A stretch of 64,000 nt of DNA from Apostichopus japonicus (taxonomy: Eukaryota; Echinodermata; Holothuroidea; Aspidochirotida; Stichopodidae): positions 11,621,303-11,685,302 of the forward strand of contig NC_092581.1 in assembly GCF_037975245.1 (NCBI RefSeq), written 5' to 3'. Of the stretch, positions 1 to 13,764 are shown piece by piece. The position numbers and the translations under genes are program-made. Below the pieces are notes generated by a model. That model worked only from the letters and a program-made list of their open reading frames with translations, was not told where the DNA came from and did no database searches. The first letter of the stretch is position 1; each line of letters opens with the position of its first letter.

Positions 1-27
1 GAGTTTGGGGCCGTTCAGGATTCTTAC

Positions 28-3000
28 CTCCCGGAAACCCCTTTTTGCTGCCCTATAAGAGAAAATTTCCAAAACGGCGCAGTGTTAACAAGGGGCACAC
101 TGTGTACCCACAGTACAGTGAGAGTGCAGAGGGTTGTGAGGAGACAGGTAAGCAAAGTTAATAAAGAGATAAATGTGCTATCGATTCCTTTCCATTTGGT
201 CACGTTTGCAAGTAAACATCTCACACCAAACAGATACACGACCATCAAACATTCAATTTTTAAGTTTGTTGCAATGTACGCAAAAGACGGTTGAACAATG
301 CAGAAGGTTAATTTCATATTAAAAATTATCAAACTTATTTGTTATCGACAATCATATTTTTAGTTTATTGACACACGTTTTAAGCAGTTGGATATGAATG
401 TGGATAAAACCGCAGAATTTTTGAAATGAAACAAGCTATCGAGATAGAAGTTAGATGAATGTGTTATTATTTATTTGCTCTTTATTATATTTTTTTTTAA
501 ATCGCTCTTTATTATATATTTTTTTAAATCTTAGATTTTTTTCGATGAGTAACGGTGTTTGCCAGCTGACCGAAGAACAGAACATGACAATACTATATTG
601 TAAATATGTAAATAAGATGTAAATAAATATGTTAATTTACACTGTAATCCTGCGGTCAGTGGTTTGAATCCCATTCTAGCGGAAAAATTTCTTTCCACAT
701 TTCAACTTTGTTGCAAACGTCTGTCAGTTTTTTTTTTCCCTTCATTTACGTATCAAATATATATTTTAGAAATTAAACACTATTTGTACATAACTAAATG
801 TTGCAAAAGTGTGAACAGAACTTAATCCGTTCTCCTTGTTGTATTGCAAGAAAAAACTGAATAATACCTTTGCTTCCAAGATTGGTAAAGATAAATCTAG
901 AAATGGCTCTAAAATTTCTGATACCTGAAAGAAAACAAAAGAAAATTAATTGGCTGTCAAAATTTGTGCAAATGAAAGTTAAGGTTAAGATAAGGTTAGG
1001 GTAAGGTTATCAAGCCAATTTTGATTCTTTTGAGACTAGCATACTGCTTTTAGTTGGAAAAAAGACAGCATGTAGGGTTTTGTTCCCAATTTCTGTTCAT
1101 GACAAAGCTTAACATTACCAAACGACTACCACTGGATTACAATGGATGTGATACTTGTGATTAATTGAGAAAAATTTACCAAAAGTTTTAGTTTCCATCA
1201 AATTTATAGCAATATTAATACTACCAGAGAATAATTTAGTATTCAAATTCTTTTCTAGCAGTTTTGATGTTACTGAGTTCTGTCTATTATAAAATTCTAT
1301 GGTTTCTTGCATACACAACTGCCATACAGCTTTGCAATCAGTATAGCAATTTCACCATATCAAATAGTATTTCGATAAAGGGATACTAGAAATAATTCCA
1401 GAAATATCGTGAAATTTCACCTGGCTTTCTTTCACATCTCCTTCTTCAATTTCACAATTCTGTGAAATATTTGTGATAAAATGAGCTAAAACTTTTAATT
1501 CTGTTCAGGTTGCGGGGTCTTAAACAAATTAGCGATAGTACAATCACTAAATGACATTCTCATTGCTTTTTCATAAATCGTTCAATCGAGTTGCACAATT
1601 CTGTGGATAAATGCATGCCTTCATCCTCATTTGAAAAGAGGTCTTTGAGAGTCTTTGAAGTCCTCAAGAGAAAAAAAAAAAAAGCTGCAAATCTTACCGT
1701 GTTGCATACTTGGCATTTGACAGAACTGATAAGGAAACCTCCAAACACGCCATCAACAAAAGTCATTTTGCTTTTCAAGCCAAAGTCTGGAAAATTGAAT
1801 ATAAATTTGGAGAGACTTTCATGAACAAATTAATAGTCGGAAAGAAGAAAAAAAACAAGAAAATATCTCTCTTCTGTAAAATCTTGACGAGTTCTCTCCC
1901 CTCCGGGAACATCCACCTGATTTACAACTACTGGGAGTCATATCAGCAAATGACATTCAAATATACAACCTAACCACAAGGTTGCACTAGCAGCAAACTA
2001 GCAGTAAATATACTAATTTATGTTTCTGAAAAATCAAAAGCTTTTTTTATTTTAAAGGAATTGTCTGGTGGAAGATTTTGATACATTGTCTTTGTAGTTA
2101 TTATTTTTCTCTTTCTAACCATATAAAAATTGTCCCCATTCGACGTTTTCTTCTTGTAGAAATCTGGTTTTCAAATTCACCAGTTTCTCACCAAAAGTAC
2201 CGTTTGTTCGAACGCTTCAATATGGTGATTGACGTAGTGGTTGCAGATAGGCAAAACAGGCGACTTGAAGTTAGCACTCCCAATTCCGCAGCAAATAAAC
2301 TCACGTGTAAGCACATTGGATTGCCTCATATATATAACGTACATACTCGCGAACGTATATACTTCGATGCTCAGTTGGTGTACTTGTATAGCGTTACACA
2401 TAGTACACTCACACTCAAACCACAGTTCATTAACTGTTCTTCGAAATCGCTGAAATAAAATTCACGGATCAAATTAACAGTAAAAGGAAACTTGTAAAGT
2501 ATTCGTTAAACCGAAAGATGAAACTTGGCGGAATCGATGTCATCGCAGAACTGTCCGATTGTAAACGTTAGAGTAGGCTATACACGCGAACATTCTTCGC
2601 GCTGGAGCTGGATACCGCGATGTGTAAACAACGAAGAGCCTGCTGTTAAAACTTATCTTGTGTTTCACAAAGACCACGAAACCACCGATCTACTACATAT
2701 ATGGCGGCTTAAGGAGTTTTTTAAATCATATCTAATTTATAAGAAATTTCACCGGAAATTATTGAAGAAATTGATCGAATCGTTGTCAGAGCAGAATGTA
2801 GCACTGAGAAGCTTAGGCTTCGCAGAACTGTCCGATTGTCAACGTTTGAGTATAGCCTACATGCGAACATTTTTCGCGTTGGAGCTGGATAGCGCGATGT
2901 ATAGCCTGAACAACTCAGAGTCTGCTGTTAAAATTTACCTTGTGTTACACAAAGACCACGAAACCACCGATCAAGTACATGGCGGCTTAAGGAGTTTTTG

Positions 3001-6000
3001 AAAACATATCTAATTTTAAAGAAATTTCACCGGAAATTAAGGAAGAAATTTATCTGTACACAAACGCTGTTTTTGTTGTGATTACCGTATAGGTACTGTG
3101 CGGAGGGTGGGTTATGACGCAATCTGCTATGGCAGAGCTGACGTCACGTATTGTACTGTTCAAATCATTTTTGAAATGTCTATCCATAACGATTAAAAAA
3201 TCGTTTCTCTGTCAAACGCAACATTAGCGTTCTCATACTTTGACAACATGTTTGGAAAATTATTTACTATTTTTTAAGCTAACTTCTTTGGGCCACCAGA
3301 CAATCCTTTTAACTGATGATAGCAGTTTATAGGAACTGTTTGGAAGGGAAAATGAAAGATCACCTTGGCCTAGTACACAGCTGGACAAAGTGTTAACTGC
3401 ACTAAAAATGTTCAGAGAGACATGATGTTAGCAAAAAGCCCTAGGAATACGGCGCACAGCCGTATGATTTTGTAGCAATGTATCTATCCAACTACAAATC
3501 AAAATCAAATCAAAATTCATCGAAATAAGTTAATGGAAATTTGTGAATTTTGAGAAGTCGTCGGTATATACGACCTCATTGTGATATTGGGTATTTCAAC
3601 ATAATGGATGGTCCAATGCCGAAACAGTAACATACGACCTTGACATTCATCATCGTATTTAAATGTGTTCCGCGTTGCCCCGGGAGTTTTGTACATTCTT
3701 AAATGTCGGAGGAGCACACGCATTGGACACAATATTTTCCTTGCGGCTCCCAGGATCGATGTCTGACCCGGCGTTGAGGTCTAGCATAACCTTAAGATTA
3801 GGAAGGTTCCATCTTACAAACATAATGAAGTCTGTGTCTCTGTCTCTGTAAAGACAGAGATGACTTTTTTCCTTAATTTATTAACGAACGACTCACCTCT
3901 GATCTTCTTCTTTATGCTTTCATCTAATTTATTCAACTTGGCTTTATCTTTTTCTCTGTCTTTCAAATTGAAAGAGTGTAAAATCCCTTCTTGAGTTCTC
4001 TGTGAAATCACAATATATGAGAAGTGTGTCTCCCACCAGAAAATCGTCTAAATTTACAATTATTTGGTTTACAAGAAAGGTATAGAATATAATCATTGTG
4101 ATATGTAACATTTTTGCTTGCACGTTAGTTTCCGATGTCTTTTCATCATGGGAACTGCCCTTTAACCTATAGTAGATTCCAGATACACCATGAAAAGCCA
4201 CATTTGTATCCAGCCATTTCATTAAAACTAAAAGAGATCAATCCAGATTAGAGCACACGTTGAAATGCAATCCTCACTTTCGTTTAACACACGATAGAAA
4301 TAAATAATAGGGGAGCACCTTCTAAAGTTTTTCTTGAGGGTTCCAATACAAAATAGGCTAAGGGATAAGACTAGTTGTTGCAACAAGTGTTGGTACTTAA
4401 AGCAAGTGAGTGTTACAAACTCTCTAACGATAGATGTACATTTTAACATTAATGGAATCGTCGTGGTTACCTTGATTTGTTCATTCTTCATACTGTCCAG
4501 TAGATATCTCAGTAACTCATGACTGTCCTGTTGTTGGTAACCTTTGAACCTTGCTGCCCTACAAAAAACAGGCGAAAGTATACAAACTATTAGACCATCA
4601 TGTTTTCATTCTTTTTTTGTCTTGGTTTACAATAAATACATAAAAGAAAATTCATTTCATATATTCCATTCATATATAACAACAAATTTTGTTTATTATC
4701 TTATTCTGTTCTATAAAGTTTACTTATCTCTTTTCATTTTATCCCCTTTTTTATGTGTGTGTGTGTGCATATTCTGTATTTCATTCAAAAATGTGGGAGT
4801 GCCTGCCAATCTAACAAAACAACAGTAAGTGACTGTATGACCAATTATATGAAGGCAGGCTATGTTGGTTCACTCCCCCATTCGGTACCCAGCAGCTTCG
4901 CAAGAATAACTACAGCTTATCATCACAGTCAGGTATAAGATTCAAAGGGTATATTTAATTTGTTCCATGAAATAAAAGTCATTTCCTTCGCATATATACT
5001 GCACGAGCCAGAACATTCTCCCAGTACTGATAATTGCGATTGGAAATGTGGAGAAATTTGGGTGAAAACCGAGCCAACACTTTTCTCATTCATGATTTTA
5101 CACAGATGTATACTGATTGTGCATTGATTTGAACAGTAGGCAGTAGGGCTTTCATGTGAGGCAACGATCTTGAAATAAACGTTGAATTTCATGCACACCT
5201 GATTCCGTATGACAAGTTAATATTTATGAATATGTCCTATCCCCCCCCTCTCCTCTTTCCTAGAAAACAAAAGGATATTAAAATAACAACATTTCAATGT
5301 TAAAACTCACTTTTGACAAACTTCAGAGAAGAGTGGTCGGGGGTTAACTGAAGAATTCTTAGAATCCTTGTTCATATCTTCCAGAAAGCTCAGTAGCGCT
5401 GATGTCAATGCACCCATAGAGGGCAGTGTTATCAGTAGATGTGACTGGATAGTTAAAAAGATGAATGAGAGACAATGAGATGAGATTCCCTTGTTTAGTC
5501 CGAAAATGCGGAAATGAGCAAGTAGATTAAGAAATGTTGGAAACAAAATTTACTGCAAAGTTTCTCTCTACTTTAGTTTAATATACAAGGCAAATTTTGT
5601 CGCCTGGCAACAAAAGAGCTGCTACAAACAGTTTGCAATTGTTTTCTGATACTTCTGCACTATGAGTGCTGTGGCCAAGTGGATAAAGGCAGTGACATTT
5701 GAAGCAATGAGGCTTAGCAATCGGGAGGTTCAGGAATCAATACCCGGCCGGGTCATAGTAAGGAGGGTTTTTCATCCAAGAGCAATCTATGGCTTTCCAG
5801 TCTGAAATGACTGAAGTTCTAACTTGAAAATATTCCAAATTTGAGCTAAAATGTTGAATTGGAAGCCACCCAATGTGTAAGTTGTAATCCATAAGCCCTT
5901 CTCCCACATTCGTGGTCGCTTAAGTGTCGTAAAATAACTGCTGATTATTATTATGAGTTTTGAATGCCACTGTTCAATTGTCATCAGATGATTAACATTA

Positions 6001-9000
6001 AGGCAACCTTCCAGCTCACCAAAAGAAAAACCTTATTTTTCTACACTGACCAATTGACTTATTTTTTTTTAACAAGCATGATAACAGCAAGGTATTAACA
6101 ATTCAAAAGTTCTGGATTTTTTACTTACATTGTCTTCGATATCTTCGTCACCTTTGTCATCTTCGTTGTGTGGTCCAAGATCCAGGTTGGTGTCCAGGGG
6201 TATGTTAACCTGCTTCCCTTGAACCCACTTCTCACTCAGCACTGACCTCAGAATGTGGGTTTGAGTCAGATTCTGGAAAATGGTGATAATTTTTTTTTTT
6301 TATATCACATGAAATATAGAAACAGGTTGCCAGATAATGACAGTAAATTTATGCACTACTGATGCCCTTGTTCACCAATTATATTAACTGCTGCATGTAC
6401 AAACTTAATATTTATTTATTAATTTTAATTTATTACTTATTAATGAAAATTACGGTTCCTCGTGCAGATGCAGTCTTTTTCCCCTACTCAAATGCTTAGT
6501 TCGTCCCCGCTCTATCAAAAACAGCATGAGAATAAGGACAACGTTTCCCCCATTGAGGGTTTTTTCCACATTTATTCCACCCCTCCCCTCCCCAACACAC
6601 ATCAGGTGTTAATCAAATTAGCAACTGCAGCTTATTTTGGACTTTCATCTGACTGAGCTTGTTGCACCACTCCATATGAGCAATATGTGGAACCAAACTT
6701 ACTTTAGCTGGGTCACCCCCAGCCCTCCCCCCACCCACAGCAGGATTATATCTGCTGCAGCTATTCTTTATGACACAACCTATCAAATATGTTGATATCA
6801 TCTACCAGTAAATTGCATAGAATTACATTCTGTTAAGATTGCCTACCTGCATAACGGCATTAAAGAAACAGGTATTTCCCAAATTTACAAGACCCTGGAG
6901 GAGTAAAAATACAAAAAAAAAAACATATAACAAATTCTCAAGACCCAGAATTTTTAATTGTAATTATGGTGATTTACTGGACAGTCAGTTCGGATAATTC
7001 TTTCCTAATGCTAATACCACTAAATACTGTTCTCTTTATTTTAATATATAATAATTTAATGTTCAAATTTTGTGTAGCAATTTTGAGGTCTCTGAAGGTT
7101 TTGTCTCTTGCGATGTAACATGGTTTCCTGTGCACAAAACTGCAATACATCTATCCTGGCAGTTGTATAGCAATTTGCCTATATTGTATAGCATTTTGTG
7201 TGATAGGATAATGGATACCAATTATTCCCTGCAACGTCTGCATTAAAATGGCTTACTTCTCTCATAATTTTTTTGGAAACCTTTCAAAAGGCTTCCAATT
7301 ACGTGTCGCGAAAACAATATATGAATCCATCATATTCAAATTCGAGTAGGAAGTGATTTTAAAACCTAACAAAAGAACTTGTTGTCATGCAAAACACACT
7401 ATGCATTGGTTTACACACATTCTACCATATGGAAAATTTGCAGTGGACAAGTTCCTGGTTTGACAAACAACTTCCCCTTTGACTCACTGATTCCATGAAT
7501 CGATGACAACATCATACAAACATTACCCAATAAAGACCAGAGGGTAGAAACCAGAGGGTTGTTGGTAAAGACAATGATTAAACAATAGACTATTGTATTG
7601 TAACTTATAGTGCCAATTCCTTGCATATCTTGCCAAAGTATTTCTGGATTTAAATCTTTTGCACAGATGGTTCCCATTTGTCAGAGTCACATCGCTGATC
7701 TGTCATTAAACCGAAGATCTGCAATTTATGGGGAAACCCTCAAAAGAGAGTCACGAAAACAAAACTTGCTGTGAGTCATGCAGTTTCTTTCCAAGTGGGG
7801 AAATTTATCCTCACTTTTCTGAGCTCCCTGACATCCATAATCCAAGTTGGCTTTCGTGCATTTCTGAGCATCGATTCTGAGGGGTGGGGTGTTTGGTGGG
7901 TTGTGGCTCAGTCCACATGGAGGCCTCTTGGGTCATGGGCCTGAAAGTTTGCAGACTGCTGATTTGAACCACAGCTGCTTCCTCATAGGGTACACCAAGT
8001 ACTTCTCAAAAGTATAAATAAATTTGTAATAAAAGCATTTAAAAAAAAATTGTTTTAAGAATGGATGCTTTCAGAAGTCTAGAAACATGTTCATACCTTC
8101 ACTTTTGGTGAGTTCTTGTCAGATGTTGAAGGTGTCATCTTATTTCTTCCACCTTCTTCTTTCTCAAAGTCTTTATCTTTACCTTTCTTCTTGGAGGAGA
8201 AACCTTTTCAAAAAATCAAGCAAAGATCCCCCTCTATAAAGTTACAGTATTTGTGTTTCCCAATAAAACATTTCCCCCACAATGCACATAAATATGAGTA
8301 TATGTTAGTTACTTTTCCTTTATTAAAAGTGCTTTTTTTTATTAATTTGTTCTATTTAATTTTCAAATTGGGTAGAAAGTTATGGACTCATTCATTGCAC
8401 TTTGCACTGTGATGCACAAGCTACGGCTTCCAAGCCCTTCCACCATTTTCTCTCCGTAATTTCCATTATTTTTCTTTTATTTTGAATTACTACTTATTAT
8501 TTTCTTTGCATGGTATTGTCTTCACAGTCCTATTATTATAAAAACATTGTGAGAAAATGGAAAAATAAATGAAATGAAATGAAATGTATGATGCTATAGA
8601 TGCCACTTTTTAAGTCATTTTAATTTAAAAGCCTGTGTAGGCTTAGAGGTGGTTGGCAAAGAACTTCAATGCAGTATTCTTTATACTGTGTCATTGTTTG
8701 AGGATCTTATACAATGTCAGCCTCAGCATTAGCCTCAGCCTCTTTTGGGTTAGGGTAATCATCCTCAAAGATTCAAGAAAAAATAAAAAGGCCTGTCATC
8801 CACACGACTTGAACATGAAAAGGATTAACAAACTGTCAAGTAGGCTATTCACAGAGGGTTCCACCTGAGGAGAGTGTCATCTTTACGCTATCGGTAAAGT
8901 CTTCTCCCTGTTATAACTTCATGAAACAGACAGCTTAGATAAGATCACTTACCTCCCGGAGCTGTTTCACTTTTAACGCCCATCTGTTTCTTCAACCATT

Positions 9001-12000
9001 CGGCACACTCTGCGAGTTTCTTCCCACCGCCCGAGGGTACCTCATCATCGCACTTGTAACACCTGTCGGGGAACAAGAGGATGGTCCATTAAGAACCTCC
9101 AGGTCGCTGTGCCTTACCCCTATCATTCCATGAACAAATGGCTAGAATGTGTGTCCTTTAAGTTCACAGCTACCTCCAGGTGTCAGAGCTGAGCAAACTT
9201 TTGAGGAAATTACCATCCACTTTTTAGAAGTCGACAAGCATGAAACCTTGTTTTCCTTCTTATTTTTTTCACAATGAAACAATTGAATGTTGTTGTCATA
9301 AGTACCGTCCTATTCCAGTGGAAATCTTTTAAGTTAAGGAACTTGTACAATTGTGGTGTTAAAAATTCTACAATCATGGTGAATAAGTATACTGCAATTG
9401 TATGGTCTTATTCAAGCATTTGAATGCAATATTGCCATCATGGTGTGTTTATGCTACAATCAAGGTGATTGCATATACTGCAATCACTGTGCCTTACCCC
9501 TTACTACCTCAGTCACACCTCTCCCCTGGACACACCCCTCCCCCTCCTCCCCCCTTTCTTAATACCTGTTCTAGAGGAGTGCTAAACTTACCATACTTGC
9601 CATGTGGCTAGACTAAGTGCCAGGGCATGACTCTGTGACCTAGGTGCCTCAACGTGTGATAGTGCATGCTTCTCCTTGCTGTTACGATCACATCCCTGTC
9701 GAAAGGTAAACAAATGTTCCTGTTTTGACCTTCTCCGTTCAATAATACGTCTTATTTGATACTGGTCACATGGGCTGAAGCCAGGAGGAGGGGGGGGGGG
9801 GCTGTATTTGGAAATAGACTAAACTTAAATGTAAAATCCAGAGCAGATGCACCCAAGCTGTATAATTTGCATGTTGTTCACAAATACTTATCTTCCATAC
9901 CATTCTGACCACATGGATCGAAAATATGCAGTAATGCTTACACATGCAAAGAGTAATAACTATAGGGGGGAAAAATGAAAATACTTAGGGAAAAGTTTCT
10001 GAAGTATCCTTCACACGACCTTCCTCAGTTATAAAGGTCATGCATATTTATACAGAAAGGTCTGACATCACTGTTTTAACTATATACATAAACTCTGTTT
10101 TTTCGATTTTAGTTTGTTTACACAGATGGTGTTAAACAATGAAACTAACTGACATGCGCATCGCTGAGGGAAATACTGAAAAACGGTTAATAATAATAAT
10201 AATTTATTCTTATATAGCGCTTTACATCAAAAGAATGATCTCAAAGCACTTCACAGAATCGCATAAAATAATACAACTTAAAAAAATTACAGCTTAAAAA
10301 TATTACAATCTAAAAATATTGCATCCTAAGAATTACAGAAATAAATAACTTAGCAATAATTATTAAAAACAATAAAATTCAGAAATTTCAAGGCGAAAGC
10401 AATAAAATATGACAGCATACAATAAAACTAAAATACTAAACTATTACAGCCGAAAATTAGCAACAATAAGACTATGGTTACACTGACCATACTATGCCAT
10501 CCACCCACCAACCCTCACCCTTTGAAACTTGTGTCATTAACTAATTATTCACCCTTTTCACCAGGCAGTCTACCGTAGCTTATTTGCTATGATATCAGCC
10601 TTGATTTTGTGGAAAGAGGGGAACCCAGTGTAATATTATTTTCAAAATCCAGAACACTGATCAGGTGATGTCTCACCTGACTACCACACTGGAGGCAGAT
10701 CCAGACAGTGGGTTCGTATGGACTTTCATTCGAGTCATCTTCCACGGCAGCTGCTGATTTCTTGCTCGATGACTGGCACAACTGAAAGTGAAAGAAAGGT
10801 TCATGTAGTTTCTCGGGTAACTGTCGGCTGTCAAAAATCCATCAAATGCAACTCAGGATGATGGTTGTAATGTAAAGTAATGAACTACACATTCATAGTG
10901 AAAGCAATTAAGAGTTTTGTAAGTCTTATCAAAGTAGACAATTCCCAGCAGATCATTTCCACAAATCATGTTCGGTGAATTGGCTAATTAAACCACTTTG
11001 ACATTAGTTATGAGCACGATTTAAAGTATTTCTTCTTAACTATGAGAGTTTCTGTTTATTTGGGGGCAAGAAAATGTTGTGCCTAAATGGTCCCAAAAAT
11101 ATTTGGCCCAAACAAAGTGGCTATAAAATATAAAAAATGAATTTGAAGTGGAAATAAAAGTCGGACCACCCGGCCCAAAAGTGGGCCCGGAATTTATTGG
11201 GACCAAGATTGCCTATATGTAACAGTTATTAACCAACAACTGTACACCAAGTTTGGCTACAATGTGACTCAAGATTGCAGAGTTATTGCAATGTAAAGAA
11301 AATGTGCGACCTAATGGTCCCATACATATTTGACGCCCACAATTCTGGACCCAAAATTACTTTGAGGTGTATCAAATTTGAGCCCATTTGGGCCTACATG
11401 TACCACTTATCAACCAACAATTGTATACCAAGTTTAGCTACAATCCGACTTTCTGTTGCGGAGTTATTGCAATGTAAAGAAAATGTGGGCCCAATTCGTC
11501 CCAAATATATTGGGCCCCACAAATTCGGGCCAAGGAAGCAATAAACTATTCATATTTTGACTGAGTATGGTACAACCCTATGAATAGGTGTACGGAAAAT
11601 GTAGTCAAGTACAATTACGAGAAAGACTTGTCTTAAAAGGCTGCTGTTTACTGCAACATTTATCCACTACCTACGACACTTTCAATTAAGAACTACCCCC
11701 CCCCCCCTCCCCAGTACCCATCTACAGTACCAGCTGCTTTGTAAACTCTGAACCCAACAACAAGATATAACTTGATGGATAAAATAATTTAGTGTGATGC
11801 TGCTATACTGTAGATTACCCAAGCTAACAGGACACACAAGGAGAAACAAACTGCAAATCAACTGATAGCTATTTTTCTAAGGATAAACAAAAAGTTTGTG
11901 AAATTAACCTTCGTAATTATAAACGTGCCATATCATTCAAATGAGGTGACGAATTTGTATGAAAATCATACAGATTGATAAGAAAGACATGATGGTGCTA

Positions 12001-13170
12001 TACTGTTTCTCTTCACTTACAGAGCATGTCCCAAGTGGATGGGCACAATTTTTTATGCCCTTCTTGACTCCAGAGAAGTTCACCGAATTATCCTTGTGCG
12101 GGCATCCTTTACCTGACATGGCAAGAAAATTATAAAAAGAAAATTAGTTAATCAACTAAAGGAAGGATTAATTAGAAACTGGCAAAAAAAAAATGATGAT
12201 TAATTCTTGTCAAAGAAAGTCACTTAAAGGGAAATAAATCATTTATTGTTGATAGTTGACAGGAGTCACAGGACAACAGAAACCAGCTGCCGAAACATTG
12301 ATTGCTGCAGTCTGTATTGTGGTGACTTTAAAAATAAGGAAATATAAAAAATGGCACCTTACTGCCATGCTTACTAAAGTAATTGCATTACTATACAATT
12401 GATTCTGAACAGAAAAATATATATCTGTGCCCATTGAGTGAATGGGCTTTTATCTTTTCTTGCCTGTCCCTTTCTTTGGACACTTCCTACCACTTTAAGA
12501 CATGTTGCAGCCTCAGTGGCAGTAGGCTACTTGGCCAGCATATGTTGTCTCTGATCGACGAAGGTTAAAAAGTTAATCTCCATGATCAGTATTGCTCCAT
12601 GATCAGTAAAGACTTCATCAGATTCAGCAATTTATCAAAATTTGCCTAGGAATAATTTGGAGCCCGTTGAAAACCTCCAAGAAAGTACTTTTTCGAAAGA
12701 AAAAGTTGAGCAATTCTTATCACATTAAAGAACATTTTGAGGTGATACTTATGACCATTACACTTGGCAAGTATGATCAGCTTTCACAAATCTCAAAAAC
12801 ACTAATTCCAATTGAGAAGGGTTCCTAATTGCAACGTTAAAAAACACAAAAACAAAACACAACAAAACAAAGGAAGACAAAGACAGATTGTTGTGTTGTC
12901 ACTTTGTCCCATCCTCCCAACCTCTCTAAAATTGAAATAAAGAAATTTCAAGTATCATTTCTCAGCCATGGAACAAGCATATGAAAACAAAAGTAAGACT
13001 AGTACTGTACTTTAACATTTAACTGGACTTGCTCTATAATACATTTCTTAGTATCATTCTTATATAAATGACTATAGACACAAATGTAGGAAAAAGCACT
13101 TACTCTTTTGTGTCTCTTCATCTGAGGTGTTGTGATAATCTGTCACCTTATTCTTTTTCTTTTTTCCCAT
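28..13170 (-). CDS. USP16: Ubiquitin carboxyl-terminal hydrolase of the USP16/USP45 type (3' part outside window)
   Basis: Deubiquitinase of the USP family; vertebrate USP16 removes ubiquitin from histone H2A and ribosomal protein. Coding exons read on the minus strand: 13170-13104, 12112-12021, 10781-10677, 9695-9592, 9062-8953, 8182-8097, 6894-6847, 6272-6129, 5444-5311, 4558-4471, 3999-3897, 1786-1698, 924-868 and a probable 25-nt exon 52-28. All phases agree, giving 409 aa before the last small exon. The N-terminus MGKKKKNK resembles vertebrate USP16. A UBP zinc finger spans about residues 26-130 (CPH, CSLCQ, CLQCG, GCDRN, HALSH, CYKC). The Cys box [16 protein letters not shown] places the nucleophile at C197; QQQDSHELL is the second USP box. 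[12 protein letters not shown] and FLDLSLP follow. The catalytic His region lies off the left edge. A TTAA transposon sits in the intron between exons 3999-3897 and 1786-1698. USP16 versus USP45 cannot be decided; the gene may predate their split. Confidence 0.9.
640..715 (+). mobile_element. SINE-like fragment with box B
   Basis: CGGTCAGTGGTTTGAATCCC followed by an AAAAATTTCTTTCC segment. A related piece occurs at 27280-27335. No clear box A. Confidence 0.35.
2056..3308 (+). mobile_element. TTAA-flanked DNA transposon, family A, copy 1
   Basis: Element of 1253 bp flanked by TTAA at 2052-2055 and 3309-3312. Terminal inverted repeats are AGGAATTGTCTGGTGG on the left and AAGGATTGTCTGGTGG on the right when inverted. 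TTAA target duplication is the piggyBac hallmark, so a non-autonomous piggyBac-like element is inferred. It carries an internal direct duplication offset by 282 bp (AAAGACCACGAAACCACCG at 2669 and 2951) and a CRE-like TGACGTCA at 3139-3146. Two open frames (126 and 158 codons) show no transposase motif I know. It lies in a USP16 intron, antisense to that gene. Confidence 0.85.
5667..5955 (+). mobile_element. tRNA-derived SINE, apparently near full length
   Basis: Pol III box A-like TGGCCAAGTGG at about 5672 and a box B-like GGTTCAGGAATC at about 5728, then a tRNA-unrelated body, ending in ATTATTATTATGA. Box B has an inserted base or two. In a USP16 intron, antisense to the gene. Confidence 0.6.
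7902..8051 (+). mobile_element. tRNA-like SINE with A-rich tail
   Basis: Box A-like TGGCTCAGTCCACATGG and box B-like GATTTGAACC about 60 bp apart, followed by an AATAAATAAA-type tail ending in a run of A at 8041-8049. In a USP16 intron. Confidence 0.5.
10186..10460 (-). mobile_element. LINE/SINE 3' tail with (TAA)n
   Basis: Starts with TAATAATAATAATTTATT then ATATAGCGCTTTACATC and CTCAAAGCACTTCACAG. Inverted, this gives GCGCTATATAAG...(ATT)n, the same tail type as at 49360-49398. The rest is low-complexity A-rich DNA with TTACA/ATTACA repeats. In a USP16 intron. Confidence 0.5.
11050..11540. repeat. Tandem repeat with ~181-bp period
   Basis: AACCAACAA recurs at 11231 and 11412 and GTTATTGCAATGTAAAG at 11282 and 11463, a 181-bp offset. 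A diverged third piece (AAGAAAATG at 11068) lies 228 bp upstream. Units contain GGGCCC-type palindromes. In the USP16 intron between exons 12112-12021 and 10781-10677. Confidence 0.75.
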
Positions 13171-13764
13171 CTCCAAAGTAGTGCTTCCACCTTCCTTCAC
13201 CCTCATTGATGATCCTTGCTTACTTCTCCAGTGGTTTGCCGGTAAGTTATTTCACACATCTGGCTACTGGGCTCTACACACAGAGTGAACAAGATGCAAA
13301 TAATTATACCAAATTATAAAAAGTAGGTGACTCTTTACACCATTTTTCTTTCTTTTTTTCACACAGAATGAAGTTTGCATCTTCAACAGGGAAGGTAATC
13401 AAATGAAGAGACAAACAGCCAAGCTTGTACTCAGAATTTTGGCAGAGAGACATACTTGATTTGCAAAATAAATTTATTAAAACTAGAAAACTGAGGACTA
13501 CCCTGTTTCATTCATCTTAATTTCACATAAACAATTCCAGCCTACACACCACACAGCAACCTTATGTTGCAGTTCATTACTGGCTGGATAAAGGAAAGAC
13601 ATAATATTCATTCGGCTGAGTTTAATGTCACCACAAACTGAATGCTATCACATCACTTGGCCTTTGTTTTGGAGGAAAAGCACAGGTGGGTGATCAACAT
13701 ACTTTAATAGCTAAATTTACAAAATTTCAGGATACAGTTTTGTTAAGTTTGCTGCAAAGTCCAA

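Noticed and set aside
5667-5750. Functional tRNA gene
   Set aside because: A- and B-box-like motifs exist but the cloverleaf is broken, box B carries extra bases, and a SINE body and tail follow.
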